The position numbers were made by a program, and so were the translations under genes. Shown piece after piece: positions 46,543 through 58,535 of a stretch of DNA of 64,000 bases. The DNA is from Bettongia penicillata ogilbyi (Eukaryota; Chordata; Mammalia; Diprotodontia; Potoroidae), in NCBI GenBank assembly GCA_023548195.1, contig JAJHZJ010000220.1, positions 3,375,870 through 3,439,869 on the forward strand, written 5' to 3'. Below the pieces are notes generated by a model. That model saw only the letters and a list, made by a program, of their open reading frames with translations. It did not search any database and was not told the origin of the DNA. The stretch's first letter is position 1; every line of letters starts with the position of its first letter.

Positions 46543-46712
46543 TTTTCTGATACCTGCAAGTTAGGTGTTATCCATATTACCTTTTCACCACTGAGGAAAC
46601 TGAGGCTTATCAATATAAAGTTAATTAGCCACAATCACATTGTGAAGTGCCTGATTTGAAATTCATTCCCTGGTCTTTCCGATTTCCAAGTCTATTGACC
46701 TATATGCCTTTA
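46543..46712 (-). mobile_element. MIR SINE, 5' piece (split copy)
   Basis: It resumes with reversed MIR core 'taggtgttatccatattacc', 'accactgaggaaactgaggc', then 'tgaaattcattccctggtct' and head text to about 46705. It lines up with 46010-46098 as one insertion. Confidence 0.65.
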
Positions 46713-46734
46713 TTTAAAAAAAAAAACCTATAAA

Positions 46735-46865
46735 TGTATTAAATAATATAATCATATAAAACACATACATTACATATATTAATGTATACATATAAATGTG
46801 TGCAAACATGCATGTAGACAGAACATGCATGTATACGCACATATAAACACATATATGTGTGTATT
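46735..46865. repeat. TA/CA low-complexity tract
   Basis: acatacat, tatacatata, catgcatg and acacatatatgtgtg words. Confidence 0.75.
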
Positions 46866-47109
46866 CATCTTCTCTTTTGTCCGTCCTTGAACAGGGAATG
46901 CCTTCTGATTCCAATAATGAATCTTGCCAAACATGTGTGTGGCAAATATTCCTCTAAATGTCTCCCCTGACTTTTATTTCCCTTGAATGAATCTCCCTTT
47001 CCCTACTCTTCCCTCTCCTGTTTTATTTATCCACTTAAGTTTTCACAAAATACTTTTGATTGACTGCATACTCTAAGTGTTTATATAGAAGGCCCTATAT
47101 ATAATGTTC

Positions 47110-47220
47110 TAAGATCTATACACACATATATGTATATATATACATGTATACACATATACATGTATGTATCTTTACACACATATAAAACATATTAGTTATA
47201 TATAAATAAATATGTGCAGA
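47110..47220. repeat. TA/CA low-complexity tract
   Basis: acacacatatatgtatatat and related words. The sequence to 47754 is otherwise unassigned AT-rich DNA. Confidence 0.75.
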
Positions 47221-47754
47221 TATATGAATAACACTTAAATAATTGAATTAGCAAAGTCTTATCTATATATAGCTTATTTTCTTTTCCTTGAAGTTTTAAA
47301 TCATTTGCATTTGTAAATTTCATATTACATACTACTGAAAAGAATGATTATTTGGGAAAACATCTAACTGTAGGAGACATTGGCAAATCCTAAATGGCCT
47401 AAGAGTTGTCAATTACCACGTGCTGGTTTTAAAAATTTAAATTACCATCCTGAGGCTCTTCATATTGATTCTTTTCAGTGTTAAATCTTTAACTGGAGAA
47501 AAAGAAATCATTGAACCTCTCACTCAAGAATGTTCTTCCATTATAATACTATGATAACCCTCAGTTTGGAAACCATTTTGACAGTATAAAGCTCTTATCC
47601 TTGAATCCTGAGTAAACCAGCGACAAAAGCCAACAAAAACATTCCACTTGGTCTTATTGAACACTATATTTTTGTGTTTTTTCTTAAAAATATGAATGAG
47701 TTGTAATTAATTCAGGACATATTTAAGATAATAATTTGAGGTATATAGAGTAAT

Positions 47755-47800
47755 TTATATGTATGTATGTATGTATATATATATATATGTATATTTAACA
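47755..47800. repeat. (TATG)n/(TA)n microsatellite
   Basis: Four tatg units followed by a TA run. Confidence 0.85.
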
Positions 47801-47889
47801 TGGTTACACACTGAATTAATTTAAACCAACCAATGTTTAACTAAGTACTCCCACCTACCCACCCTCCAGTCCCTGTATCACTCAATTAA

Positions 47890-48290
47890 TAGGCAGAAAT
47901 TGTTCTGGAGATACAAACAAACAAATGATCACAAAACCAAAAACAAAACAGGTTCTGATCTCAAGGACCTTACATTCAATGGATACATTCCTCCTCCACC
48001 ACTGGTAGAAGGAAGAACAACATACACATAAAAATATAGCCTCCATTTAAATAACTACTAAATAAGTAACTAGTAGGGAAATAAATATATACCAGGGAAA
48101 CCCAAGTTAATTGTGACACACTATCAGTGAAACTGGGGAACCAGCCAAAGATTATTCAACTAGAAGGTGATGCATGAGTTGAGTTTTGAAGGAAATAAGG
48201 GATTCAAAGAGCCACTAATAAAGAGATGCCATTCCACAAAAAGGTTTCAATCTGTCTAACAGAAGGCAAACAAAAATCTGGAATACTATT
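47890..48290 (+). mobile_element. Old interspersed repeat, family not named
   Basis: 'tctcaaggaccttacattca', 'aactagaaggtgatgcatga' and 'gttgagttttgaaggaaata' follow the order of a widespread ancient mammalian repeat. Its 3' continuation resembles 2935-3345. Confidence 0.4.
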
Positions 48291-48594
48291 TTATCAAGGG
48301 TTACACGTTTATGGATGGAAACTGATATGGTACATTTTAGTTTAGGTTTGTGGAAATTTTGTGACCACAGAAAGAGGATCCAGAGGTTTTAAAATTATTT
48401 TTGATTTTTGTTTTACTTTGAAATTTTGCTGACATGTAACTGTTTTTAACTACTTTCTTTTTAATAGAGAATCTCTAGGTCCACTGTAGCATAGACAAAA
48501 TTGAAGGCAAAGGATATGCAACTAATAATCCACATTCATAAAAAAGGTAGTCGGACCAAATCTTTGCTTGAGATTAGTTGAACCTATCATCCTA

Positions 48595-48775
48595 AGATCA
48601 GAGACTCAAGGAACTTTAGAGGACAGCTAATACAACTTAACTTTACAGGTGAAGAAACCGAGGCCCATGGAGGTGAAATGACTTGTCCAAGTTCAACCAG
48701 ATAGTAATTGGAAAAGCTGGGATTTGATCCTGTGTGTCCTGATTCTAAATCTAGCACACCTTTATTGTATCACAG
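48595..48775 (-). mobile_element. MIR-family SINE
   Basis: Reversed core is well kept: 'ggtgaagaaaccgaggccca', 'gaggtgaaatgacttgtcca', 'gctgggatttgatcctgtgt', then 'gattctaaatctagcaca'. Only the tail portion is missing. Confidence 0.75.
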
Positions 48776-49004
48776 GTTACCACGTGTATTCTTACCCTTT
48801 TTCAATCCCTACATTTTCTCTTCTGTTGATTCATTGTCCTCATATTCAGTTCACAAACTTACCTCTGGACTGGATACATTTTGTATCTCTTAGCTTGAGA
48901 TTGTTTGAATTATTTTGCTATCAGATTTAGGTAAATATTTCCTGCCTATATTTCTGACTTTCCTGGCTTGGTTGATTTTGTGACTTTGAGACCCTACATG
49001 TTTC

Positions 49005-49185
49005 AGTGGAAGGGATTGCCCTTGAATTAAGTACCTCTGAATTTGAATCCTAACTAAGCAACTTCCTTCTTGTGTGACCATGGATCAATCATTTAACCTC
49101 AATGGGCCTCAATTTCCTCATATATATAATGCAGGGATTGACTAGATGACCTTCAATGTCATTTCTACTTCCAAACATATGGTTT
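49005..49185 (+). mobile_element. MIR-family SINE
   Basis: 'ctgaatttgaatcctaacta', 'tgtgaccatggatcaatcat', 'gggcctcaatttcctcatat' and 'gactagatgaccttcaatgt' are in MIR order. Confidence 0.7.
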
Positions 49186-49599
49186 TACAGCCTAGTGGTG
49201 ACAAAATCAAATAGAAATAGATCCCTACAGCTGAATATTGATTTAGGAAACCATAAATTAAAATTGTATATATTTTGACATATTTTAATTTCTTTTCTTA
49301 CACATTTCCCAATTATAGTTTAATCTTATTCAGGTTATACTAGGAAGTTTTGCCGGTTGAGAGTTTGGGGCCTCTGATATAATCTAACCTAACATTATCC
49401 TTAGCTCCTATATGATCTTGGCAAAACATAAACTTTGAGAACTTCAGTTTCCTAATTTCTGAATAATTACATGATCCCAAATCTCCTGCACATATAAGCT
49501 TCTACAACTTCATTTTCTTCTGTATTCTATAGATATTTTAAAGACAGTTCTGATTTTAATTGGGGGTTGAGAGGATGATAGGGAAAAAAAATTGATAAA

Positions 49600-49800
49600 T
49601 ACTTAAATATTGCACAGTGGAAAGAACCTCAGTTTTGGAGTCAGAGTACCAGAGTTCTAATGTTATCTCTTGTTATTTATTTCCTGTGCTTCCTTTGGCA
49701 AATCAGTTCTTGATTTCTTCTTGTGTAAAATAAGAGATAGACTGTATGGGTTCTGAAATGTCATTCAGTTTTAAATGTAGAATCCTCTGATGCAAATATG
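49600..49800 (+). mobile_element. MIR-family SINE
   Basis: Head 'gcacagtggaaagaacctca', 'gttttggagtcagagtacca', then a weak core and 'ttctgaaatgtcattcagtt' end. A weaker MIR-like phrase lies just upstream near 49380-49480. Confidence 0.6.
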
Positions 49801-50649
49801 ACAATGATCCTCAACAACCACATAAAATAAGGGGAAGATCAGGTGGTCAGACAGTGTTAGGAGAAAGGAGAAAGTGCCAGACTGTCTAGTACAATACTTT
49901 GTTCATTAGTTGGTGTTTAATAACACTTTTGTTGACTGATTGCCTCCTCATCTCAGAGAGAAGTGGGTATCTGTATGGTAGGTCCGAAGGTGACATCAGT
50001 CAACTGTAGTATTTAGCATGAGACTGTTCTTACTGAGAATAAACTTGAATCTCTTTATTATATAACCTGACACTGTTGAAATAACCTTTGCTGTAAACTA
50101 TAATGAGAGGTAACCCCAAGGGATCCCCTAGTTTCCACATATATATATAAGGGTCCTGTTGTTTAAGTTTCATCCTGTAACTGTATGTTCACTTCATGCC
50201 CGACATGACTCCTTTTCCAGTTTTCCACTTCCTTTTGACCAACCTTCCTGCCCTAAATATACCCCACACTGAGACCTGCTTTCCTGATTTGTGAATCCCT
50301 ATCCCAAACCACAATTTCATGAGGGGTCCCAGCTATGCATACTTCATTCCTAGATCAATTTCCTCTTTGATTCCATCCCTTACTAAGAGCTTTGCCTTCT
50401 TCCCATTCTCTGCCTGAAACTAACCTGTTCTGTTTTTCCCCATTAGAAGAGGATAGGTTTACAAAGTTTGCTTAATTTGTATCCCTTTTACTTGGTATAA
50501 TGCCTGATACAGAGTAATTACAAAGGATAGAGATAGGTAAAGGAGTCGGATCTGTGATTAATGAAATCCCTGTTAGGATGGGGAAAGTTCCTCTGACTGT
50601 GTAGGCCAGTAACTTCTCTGCAATCTGCAGAATTAAATATTTGCCCTCA
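49801..50649. other. Mostly unassigned sequence
   Basis: Near 50461-50530, 'gtatcccttttacttggtat' and 'aatgcctgatacagagtaat' look like an L2/MIR 3' end. Nothing else is recognised. Confidence 0.35.
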
Positions 50650-50745
50650 CCTATGAGAGCTTAAGTGAGCTACACATGGTCATACAGTCAGCATGAGTCA
50701 GAACTGTAACTTGAACTCAGATTTTCCTGTTTTCAGTTATGAACT
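50650..50745 (-). mobile_element. MIR-like SINE fragment
   Basis: Reversed 'acatggtcatacagtcagca' and 'taacttgaactcagattttc'. Confidence 0.45.
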
Positions 50746-51004
50746 GTGTGATCTTGCCTTTCACTGTGTTAGTTTCCTTACATGTAGAAGAACATACCAC
50801 CCTCCTCTTCCTAACCAACCTTGGTACAAGTTATTTTTTCAGCTAAAATGTAAACTATAAGCAATTTTACATACATCATTTAATAAATGCAACACAAATT
50901 TGATTCATTTTGCCTCTACTTAGAAGTCTGGGAAAATTTCCAAGAAAGTAACTGATGGTTTATTTCTTTAATATTATTGCCTCCTACTTGAAATAGTCAT
51001 GAAC

Positions 51005-51125
51005 TACATTAACATTATATAAGTATACATACATACACACTTATGTATATATACACATATACACCTATACGTACATATATAAGTATGTATGTAGGCATAT
51101 ATATACATACATATGTATATACCAA
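51005..51125. repeat. TATACA low-complexity tract
   Basis: Repeated tacatacata, cacatata and tatgtatg words. Confidence 0.8.
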
Positions 51126-51559
51126 CATGCATTTCTTCCTAGCAATATCACAATATAAGTATTACAAGACACAGTAATAAAACTTCAAGTAACATCATAA
51201 TGCACACATAAAGGGTTAGCAATCTCACAACCTAGCAGCAACAACCTTCCTTTTAATGACCGAGTTCATGGCTTTACTTTTCCCAAAGGAACACACTCCC
51301 ACAAACTATTGGTACATGACAGTTATTGTTCATTGCTCTGAAATATCAAGGTCATAGAAAAGAGGACAAAAGAAGGTGTTAGTCCACAGTGTAATGAGGC
51401 AGGTGGGAAAAAAAAAACAGAAAAAAAAAACAAAACCTCCATTTACATAAGAGGGTGTTAGGGTCATGAGTATAAACAAAAAAAAAATGCTATTTTTACT
51501 GTTCTAGTCTAGAGAAAATAAAATTATGAAAGTAACACAAAGAATAATTCATAACATCT

Positions 51560-51715
51560 AAAACTGGCAAAAACCATAAAATCATTTTGTCCAATCTAAT
51601 TTTATAGATGAAATAACTCATATTGAAGTGAATTATGCACCTATCAAATAGTAGAGCTGAAACTCAATCCCATATACACAGTGTTTCTTTTATTCCACTT
51701 CATTGTATTGCCTCT
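51560..51715 (-). mobile_element. Degraded MIR-like SINE
   Basis: Reversed 'attttatagatgaaataact' and 'agagctgaaactcaatccca' landmarks. A-runs at 51409-51431 and 51478-51487 lie upstream in unassigned DNA. Confidence 0.5.
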
Positions 51716-52997
51716 AATTCTATGATCAAACTAGTCAAGCATCAATGGGCTAATTGAACAAGCATTTTATTGACTTCTAATTGCAAACATTGCAAAATTA
51801 TTATAGTTTTAAACTTAAAATAAAAAAAGACCTATTTGATGTGATATTATAAAGTAATTCCCTGCCAGTCTAAAATTGGGAGTTACTGCTGACTTCTAAC
51901 CGCATAATTGACCTTATCAGTTTATGAGATAAAGACTCTATCGCTAAATATGCCTGCTGACTCATAAAACACAAATGACCTAACAAAGCAGTATGAATTC
52001 TTGGGAAAAATAAATGTAAATGCTTCATTTTTTCACCTGGAAACATACATATAGATAAAGAGTGAGTGCTAAAAACTAAAATTGAACTCAACATGTTAAG
52101 AAAAGTTAAGGATAATAAAAATGATTAATTTATGCTAAATGGAAGGGGAAAGGTTGATCAAAGGAGGCTCAAGATAGTTGCTTAGGATGGATAAAACAAT
52201 GGCAACAGACAACTGAGTAGGCAGAGTCACTCGTTTTGAATTTTGTTTCCGTTTTCTTTGTCAAGGAAAAACAATCTTTAAAGTAGTACAAAAGAAAGAA
52301 AATGTAATAAAGGAGCAACATCTAACATAAATGGGGGCACAGTAAAAATAAACAGCCAAAAACATCTCTCTACCCTAAAAAAGTTGATTACTTACCCACA
52401 TGAACTATATTTTAAAGTAATGCAAAAGAAATGGTGAGAGTTGATTTTTACTGCAATGACCTTTTAAACATGATGGAATAAGGAGAAATATCATGGGAAT
52501 AGAGAAGGGCAAATGTCCTAGTTTTCAAAAAATGACCAAAAATAGAATTTTTAAAATATAGGTCCAATAGGTTGACTTTATTTCCTTACAAAATTCAAGA
52601 ATACATAATCACAATGTAAGTCACATGATGTCAGAGGTTTATACACTGTGAGTTCAATCAAGGGTCAATGAGCAGAAACAGAGGAGAGATATATTTTGTA
52701 GTTAACTACTTTTTGGCTTATGCCACTAAGTAGGATTTCTTGAGGATTACAAAATCATTTTTCTTGAATATATTAGACTGTTCATACTTCTGATTCTGCA
52801 TAGTTTTAGGTACAAGTGTCTTAATTCTTATATAAGTACCCAAGTCAACATTAAAAATTGGTTACAAGGTTCCATTTATTTTTTTTTTTTCATTCAAACC
52901 AACACTCTCTACTCCAGAAAACTATAAATGACTCAGATGAGTTTATAAACAACAAAGCTATTTCTTCTTCAGTTTGTATTAATTTGTATTGTTGTAT
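51716..52997. other. Unassigned AT-rich sequence
   Basis: No repeat or coding signal is recognised. A T-run lies at about 52878-52890. Confidence 0.4.
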
Positions 52998-53258
52998 TAT
53001 CTATTGTTGTGTAGTCCTTTGAATCATGTCTGACAATTTGCAACCCCATTAGGGGTTTTCTTGGCAGGGATACTGGAATGATTTGCATTTACCTTCTCCT
53101 GCTCATTTTACATACCAGGAAACTAAGACAAACAGAATTCAGTGACCTTCTCAGGGTCACACAGTTAGTTAATGTCTGAGGCCAGATTTGAAATCAGGAA
53201 GAGGCAACTTCTTGACTTCAAACCCAGTATGCTATCCTCTGTGCCACCTAGCTATCCT
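52998..53258 (-). mobile_element. Mar1-type SINE, near full length
   Basis: Minus-strand order: head 'ggatagctaggtggcacaga' then 'ggatagcatactggg', core 'tgtgaccctgagaaggtcac', and the Mar1-specific 'aggagaaggtaaatgcaaat' and 'ttgtcagacatgattcaaag' tail. It is the most complete Mar1 in the window. Confidence 0.85.
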
Positions 53259-53542
53259 AATCACACCTACACTGATTAATCTCCTTCTTCTTCCCTTACC
53301 AAGCAAGGCTATACATTAAGTTATGATTGTGATTGCTCTGAACATGCATGGTTGTCAGAGAAGTATCCCCTCATTTACACAACCAAAACCTAAGCTCCCA
53401 GGAATTTATGTGCACATTAAGACTTATAAAACTACCTCATATTTCCGAATTATCTAAAATGGGTCAAATACATGAGACATGCTATCATCAGAAATTCCCC
53501 AAGAAACTTATACACTGTTCAATAATTATCCTGATGGTGGGG
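53259..53542. other. Unassigned flank of HAL1 copy 2
   Basis: No repeat or coding signal is recognised; it is slightly GC-richer near the HAL1 start. Confidence 0.35.
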
Positions 53543-54329
53543 GAGGGCGAGTGGAGAGCCAACATGGTGTAGTAGAAGGACACACCTTCTCTAACTCTAC
53601 CCCTATCCCATAAAATACCTGTAAAAATGATTCTAAATGAATTCTACAGCAGTAGAAGTGACAAAATGACAAAGTGAAAGAGATTCCCATCCCAAGACAG
53701 CATGGAAAGTTGAAAAAAATGTCTATTACACCAGGATCAGAGCAGAAGCATAGCCCAGCCTGGGCCACACTGCACAGAACAGGAGCAGGCTTCAGGGCAT
53801 GGAATCATCGGTAGCAGCAGCAGTTCCCAGGTTTCTCAAGTCACACAACTAAGACAACTTCAGAGGTCAGTGAGCTCTTTCACCTTGGTGAGAAAGGATC
53901 CAAGTCCTGCCTTAGTCCTGACCCCAGCGCGGTGGCAGTCACTGGGATACAGTACCCATTTTTGGAGCCCTCAGTCTAAAGATCATGGGGGAACAAAGCA
54001 GCTGATTTGGGTCTCAGTACTGAGTGGGGCCCTGGGGTGAGGAAGAGGCCTGGGGTGGTAGAGTTTTTGGAGGCTCTGGAGAGGGAATTCTTCTCACAGA
54101 TCCTGGGCAGAATAGCTTGTGGTTTCTTCCAGACCAGAGCACAGCAAGGAGAGGAATAAATGCTTTTCCCTTGATTGTGCCACCTTGGAGGAAGTGAGAA
54201 TATAGAGGTCCTTTAAAGTATACCTTCCACTTGAAAACAGACTCAAAAGCCAAGTAATTGGCTGTGAAAATGTCCCCAAAAATGGAAAAAAAAATAAGAC
54301 TATAGAAGGATATTTTCATGATGAACAGG

Positions 54330-55311
54330 TATTTTCTTCCATCCTGTTGAATGAGTAAGAACAAAACATATCATCAGAGGAAGATACAAAACTCATGTCT
54401 TCAGCATCCAAAATTTCCAAAAAAATGCAATGGTCTCAGGACATGGAAGAACTCAAAAAAAAATGAAAAATCAATAAAACAGGTGGAGGAAAAATTGTGA
54501 AGAGAATCAAGAGTGATGCAAGTCAGTCATGCAAAGTGAGTCCACAGCTTGCTAAAGGAGACCTAAAAATGTTGAAGAAAATAAAACCTTTAAACACAGA
54601 GTAACCCAAATGGCAAAAGAGGTCCAAAAAGCCAATGAGGAGAACAATGCTTTAAAAAGCAGAATTAACCAAATGGAAAAGGAGGTTCAAAAGCTTACCG
54701 AAGAAAATAGTTCTTTAAAAATTGGAATGGAGCAAGAAATTACAAACAAAACCAAAAGAATGAAAAAATAAGAGACAATGTGAAATATCTCATTGGAAAA
54801 ACTGAGCTGGAAAATAGATCTAGGAGAGACAATTTAAAAATTATGGGACTACCTGAAAGCCAGGATAAAAAAAAAGGCTAAACATCACCTTTTGTGAAAT
54901 TATCAAGAAAATCTGACCTGGTTGTCAAGAACCAGAAGGGAAAAGACATATTGAAAGAATCCACACATGACCTCCTAAAAGAGATCCCAAAAGAAAAACT
55001 CCTAGGAATACTGAAGCCAATTTGCTGAGTTACCAGGTAAAGGAGGAAATATTGCAAGCAGCCAGAAAGAAAAAATTCAAGTATTGTGTAAATACAATCA
55101 GGATAACACAATGTCTAGCAACTTCTACATTAAGGGATCAAAGGGCTTTGAATATGATATTCCAGAAGTCAAAGGAGCTAGGATTAAAACCAATAATAAC
55201 CTACCCAGCAAAACTGAGTACAAAATGGTAATTCCATGAAAAAGAGGACTTTCAAGCATTCTTGATGAAAAGGCCAGAGCTGAATAGAAAATTTGACAAA
55301 CACAAGAATCA
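54330..55311 (+). pseudogene. HAL1 copy 2 ORF1 remnant
   Basis: It carries the same ORF1 landmarks as copy 1: a coiled-coil text with 'gaactcaaaaaaaaatgaaa', 'aatggaaaaggaggttcaaa', then 'gaaaatagatctaggagaga' at the RRM-like start. The only sizable frame (55022-55231) reads EEILQAARKKKFKYC, TIRITQCLA and ITYPAKLS, the ORF1p C-terminal RNA-binding domain. Stops and frameshifts break all the rest, so it cannot make a full protein. Confidence 0.75.
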
Positions 55312-55523
55312 AGAGAAGCATGAAAAGGTAAACAACAAGGAGAAACTATAAGGAACTTACTAAAGTTGAGCTATTTACATCCTATATCAAAAGAAAATAA
55401 TTGTAGCTCCCGAAAATTTTTTCAGCATTTGAGTAGTTGGAGGGATTATATCTATATATCTATATATCTATAGATATGTATATGTGTGTATCTTTCTCTC
55501 TGTGTGTGTATATATGTATATAC

Positions 55524-55530
<7 letters not shown>

Positions 55531-55595
<65 letters not shown>
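55531..55595. repeat. (GA)n microsatellite inside HAL1 copy 2
   Basis: A GA run preceded by TATATACACA words. Copies 1 and 3 have short 'cagagacagagagc' and 'ggagagagagaaag' seeds at the matching place. Confidence 0.9.
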
Positions 55596-55598
<3 letters not shown>

Positions 55599-56449
55599 AA
55601 GAGAAGAGAGACAGTATAAGGTGAGTTGAATAGGAAGGGATGGTATATAAATAATAAAATTAAGGGGTGAGAGAGGAATATATTGGGAGGAGAAAGGGAG
55701 AAATGGAATGGGGCAAATTATCTCCCATAAGAGAGTCAAGAAAAAGATATTTCAAAGGAGTTGAAAAGGCTAGATTAAAGATGGAAAAAATGAAGTTTAC
55801 TCTCATCACATTAGGCTTAAGGAAGGAATAACATGCACACTCAATTTGGTATGAAAAGCTATGTTACACTACGGGAAATTAAGGAGGAAGGAGATAAGTT
55901 GAGTGAGGGGGAGATGATAGAAGGGAGGGAAAATGAAAGGAGGGAATAATTAGAAGTAAACATTTTTGGAGAGAGACAAGGTCAAAAGAGAGAATAGAAT
56001 AAATGGAGAGCAAGGTAGGATAGAGGGAAACATAGTTAGTATTTCACAACATGACTATTATGGAAGTCATTTGCATAATTACTCATGTATAGCCTATAAT
56101 GTATTGCTTGTCTTCTCATTGGGTGTAGGTGAGGAGGGAAGAAGGGAGAGAAGTTGAAACTCATAGCTTTAGGAACTAATTTTGATAATTGTTTTTGCAT
56201 GCAGCTGGGAAATAAGAAATACAGGTAATTGGGTACAGAAATCTATTTTTTCCTACAAGAAAAGAGAGAAGATGTGGATAAGAGAAGGTAGGCGTGTGAT
56301 AGAAGGGAGGGCAGATTGGGGTAAGGGGTAGTCAGAATGCACGGGGTCTTGGGATGAGGGGGTAGGGAGAGATGGGGAGAAATTTGGAATTCAAAATCTT
56401 GTGTAGATGAATGTTGAAAACTAAAACCGAATAAATAAAATTTTACAAA

Positions 56450-56605
56450 AAGGAATGTGTGGATAGAACCCATATAAGTTTGCACATCATCTTGGGGAGG
56501 GAGTGAGGAGAGAGGGGAGAAGGAGGAGGAAAGAGGGGAAAAGCTGAGATATATGAAAGTGATTGTAGAAAACTGAAAACCAATAAAATAATTTTAAAAA
56601 TTAAA
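56450..56605 (+). mobile_element. Short L1/HAL1-type 3' tail
   Basis: Purine-rich 'ggggagggagtgaggagaga' leading to 'gtagaaaactgaaaaccaat' and an A/T-rich end repeats the style of the HAL1 tail directly downstream of it. It may be a second truncated insertion or a tail duplication. Confidence 0.45.
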
Positions 56606-57574
56606 TTAAAAACATAATTATTCTGATGCCCTATGTTTATGATTTCTCCATAGAGGGAATGCACTGAGGACTCAAGAGTGTAACCTTGACTTTGGATTCA
56701 CTGAGTACAAATACTTTACAATAGTGGTAGAGGAAAAAGTACAGGTTGATCTGACATTTTAAGTCTCTTGTTCCATTTTTCTTTAGTTAATGGAACTGCA
56801 TAGTATCTCTTTTTCCAATTAAGAGTTTTGTCTGAGGAACAAGAGTGTAATTTCTCTTTCTCTTTATGTTTTAATTTAGAAGACTTGATCTAAAGTTTAC
56901 CTTTATTTTCCAATCATCTCCAGCTAATGTCATTTAAGTGAGGACACTGTTACCCTCTTCTTGTGAAAGTGATGGATATTTCCATGGACATATTTTGCAT
57001 GACTGATTGAATCATGGCTCTCAGAAATACTAAATTATGTCAGAATAGTGTAGATTTTATATGCATTCTCAAATTCAGGTCTACTAAAGAGGGATTTTTT
57101 TTTTCTGATGCAGGAGAGAACCAGAACTAAACCTTAGGATTGTATAAAACCTTAATTAGAATAGAACTGAGATTGGAACTACTCTTCAATTCCCCACCCC
57201 AACACACTTACATATGTAGAGTAGGATTGATTTAATTAGCCAGGAGGTGGGAGAGTAGGATGTGAAATGACTAAAGCTGTACAATCTTCCACAGATCTAC
57301 TCACACCGAGTCACCAGTAATAGGGCAAAATAGTACAGATTTTTAACTTTTGTAATTTGTTTTTTTTTTTAATTGTATAATGACTAGTAAGGTATATTTA
57401 ATATTTCTTCTGTTTTATGTATATATGTATGTATGTATGTGTATGTATATCTATATATCTGCATTTGTTTCTATACATCTATTATAGAAAAATCTTTTTA
57501 TGATCTGGCACATGGTCATTTTGTTGAAGCCACCACATGAAGGTGAAAGCCAGCATTTGCCTTACTCTTTTCTC
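56606..57574. other. Unassigned sequence with a TATG tract
   Basis: T-runs at 57096-57106 and 57360-57370 and a tatgtatg tract at 57418-57465. No gene is seen. Confidence 0.4.
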
Positions 57575-57825
57575 ATACATGTAGTAGAAGCTATTTGGTG
57601 TAGAGGATAGGACACTGGACCTGGAGTAAAAAAAAAAATCCATGCTTAAATCTTTCCTCAGACACTGTATAGTTTCATAACCGTGGGAAGTAATTTAATC
57701 TCTCTATAAAAGGCGCTAATAATAGGACCCATCTCCTAGTCCTGAAGTAAGGATAAAATGAGATAAAATTTATGAAATTTTCTGTAAATCTTGAAGCACT
57801 ATCTAAATTCTAGCTATTATTAGTC
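57575..57825 (+). mobile_element. MIR-family SINE
   Basis: Head 'ttggtgtagaggataggaca', 'tcctcagacactgtatagtt', core 'gtgggaagtaatttaatctc' and a 3' end 'agcactatctaaattctagc'. An A-run (57629-57639) interrupts the head. Confidence 0.7.
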
Positions 57826-58184
57826 CTCATCATAAAGTTCTTGGCTATCATTCCTCAATCTAAACGTTGCTCCAAACTCTGATGAAGAGATCGTCTTCAA
57901 CAGCAACCTCTCTACTTGGATCCCTGATATCATTTTTTTTTCCTTCTTTTCCACGAGATTTCCCCTGAAATGAGCAACTTCCCTACCACCACCATCAGTC
58001 TTCAATGTTCTACTACAGACTGACTTCACAAGTTGTTTTGGCCTGAATGGAGACCCAGCTAGCTGGATAACTCAACCGTTCTTCTCTCTCAATCTCTACC
58101 TCTCCTCTTTATTTTACTCTCCAAAAGAAGGTAAATTTTCATCTTCAGAAGTTATCCAGTTAAGATGGGGTTTACTGGATAGAT
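57826..58184. other. Unassigned sequence
   Basis: No repeat or coding signal is recognised. The minus-strand frame at 57820-58029 has no domain. Confidence 0.35.
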
Positions 58185-58532
58185 CTTCCTTCCTTCCTTC
58201 CTTCCTTCCTTCCTTCCTTCCTTCCTTCCTTCCTTCCTTCCTTCCTTCCTTCCTTCCTTCCTCCTTCTTTCTGTCTTTCTCTCTTTCTCTCTCTCTCTTT
58301 CTTTCTGTCTTTCTGTCTTTCTTTCTTTCTCTCTCTTTGTCTTTCTTTCTCTCTCTCTCTTTCTTTCCTTCTCTCTCTTTCTCTCTCTTTCTTTCTCTCT
58401 CTTTCTTTCTCTCTTTCTTTCTTTCTCTCTCTTTCTTTCCTTCCTTCCTTCCTTCCTTCCTTCCTTCCTTCCTTCCTTCCTTCCTTCCTTCCTTCCTTCC
58501 TTCCTTCTTTCTTTCCTTCCTTCTTTCCTTCC
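58185..58532. repeat. (CCTT)n/(CTTT)n/(CTCTTT)n microsatellite
   Basis: Pure CCTT blocks (about 58187-58262 and 58436-58506) flank a CTTT/CTCT middle. The Lys/Glu/Arg-only frames of 155 and 120 codons across it are artefacts. It lies at the 5' edge of composite repeat copy 2. Confidence 0.95.
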
Positions 58533-58535
58533 ACA

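Larger units (their letters stand above)
53543..56447 (+). mobile_element. HAL1 (ORF1-only half-L1), near full length, copy 2
   Basis: It is collinear with copy 1: leader 'gagccaacatggtgtagtag', GC-richer 5' UTR, degraded ORF1 (about 54330-55310), purine-rich 3' UTR and the terminal 'aatgttgaaaactaaaaccg' A-rich end. No ORF2 text is present. It is more degraded than copy 1. A short second L1/HAL1-type tail follows at 56450-56605. Confidence 0.85.
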
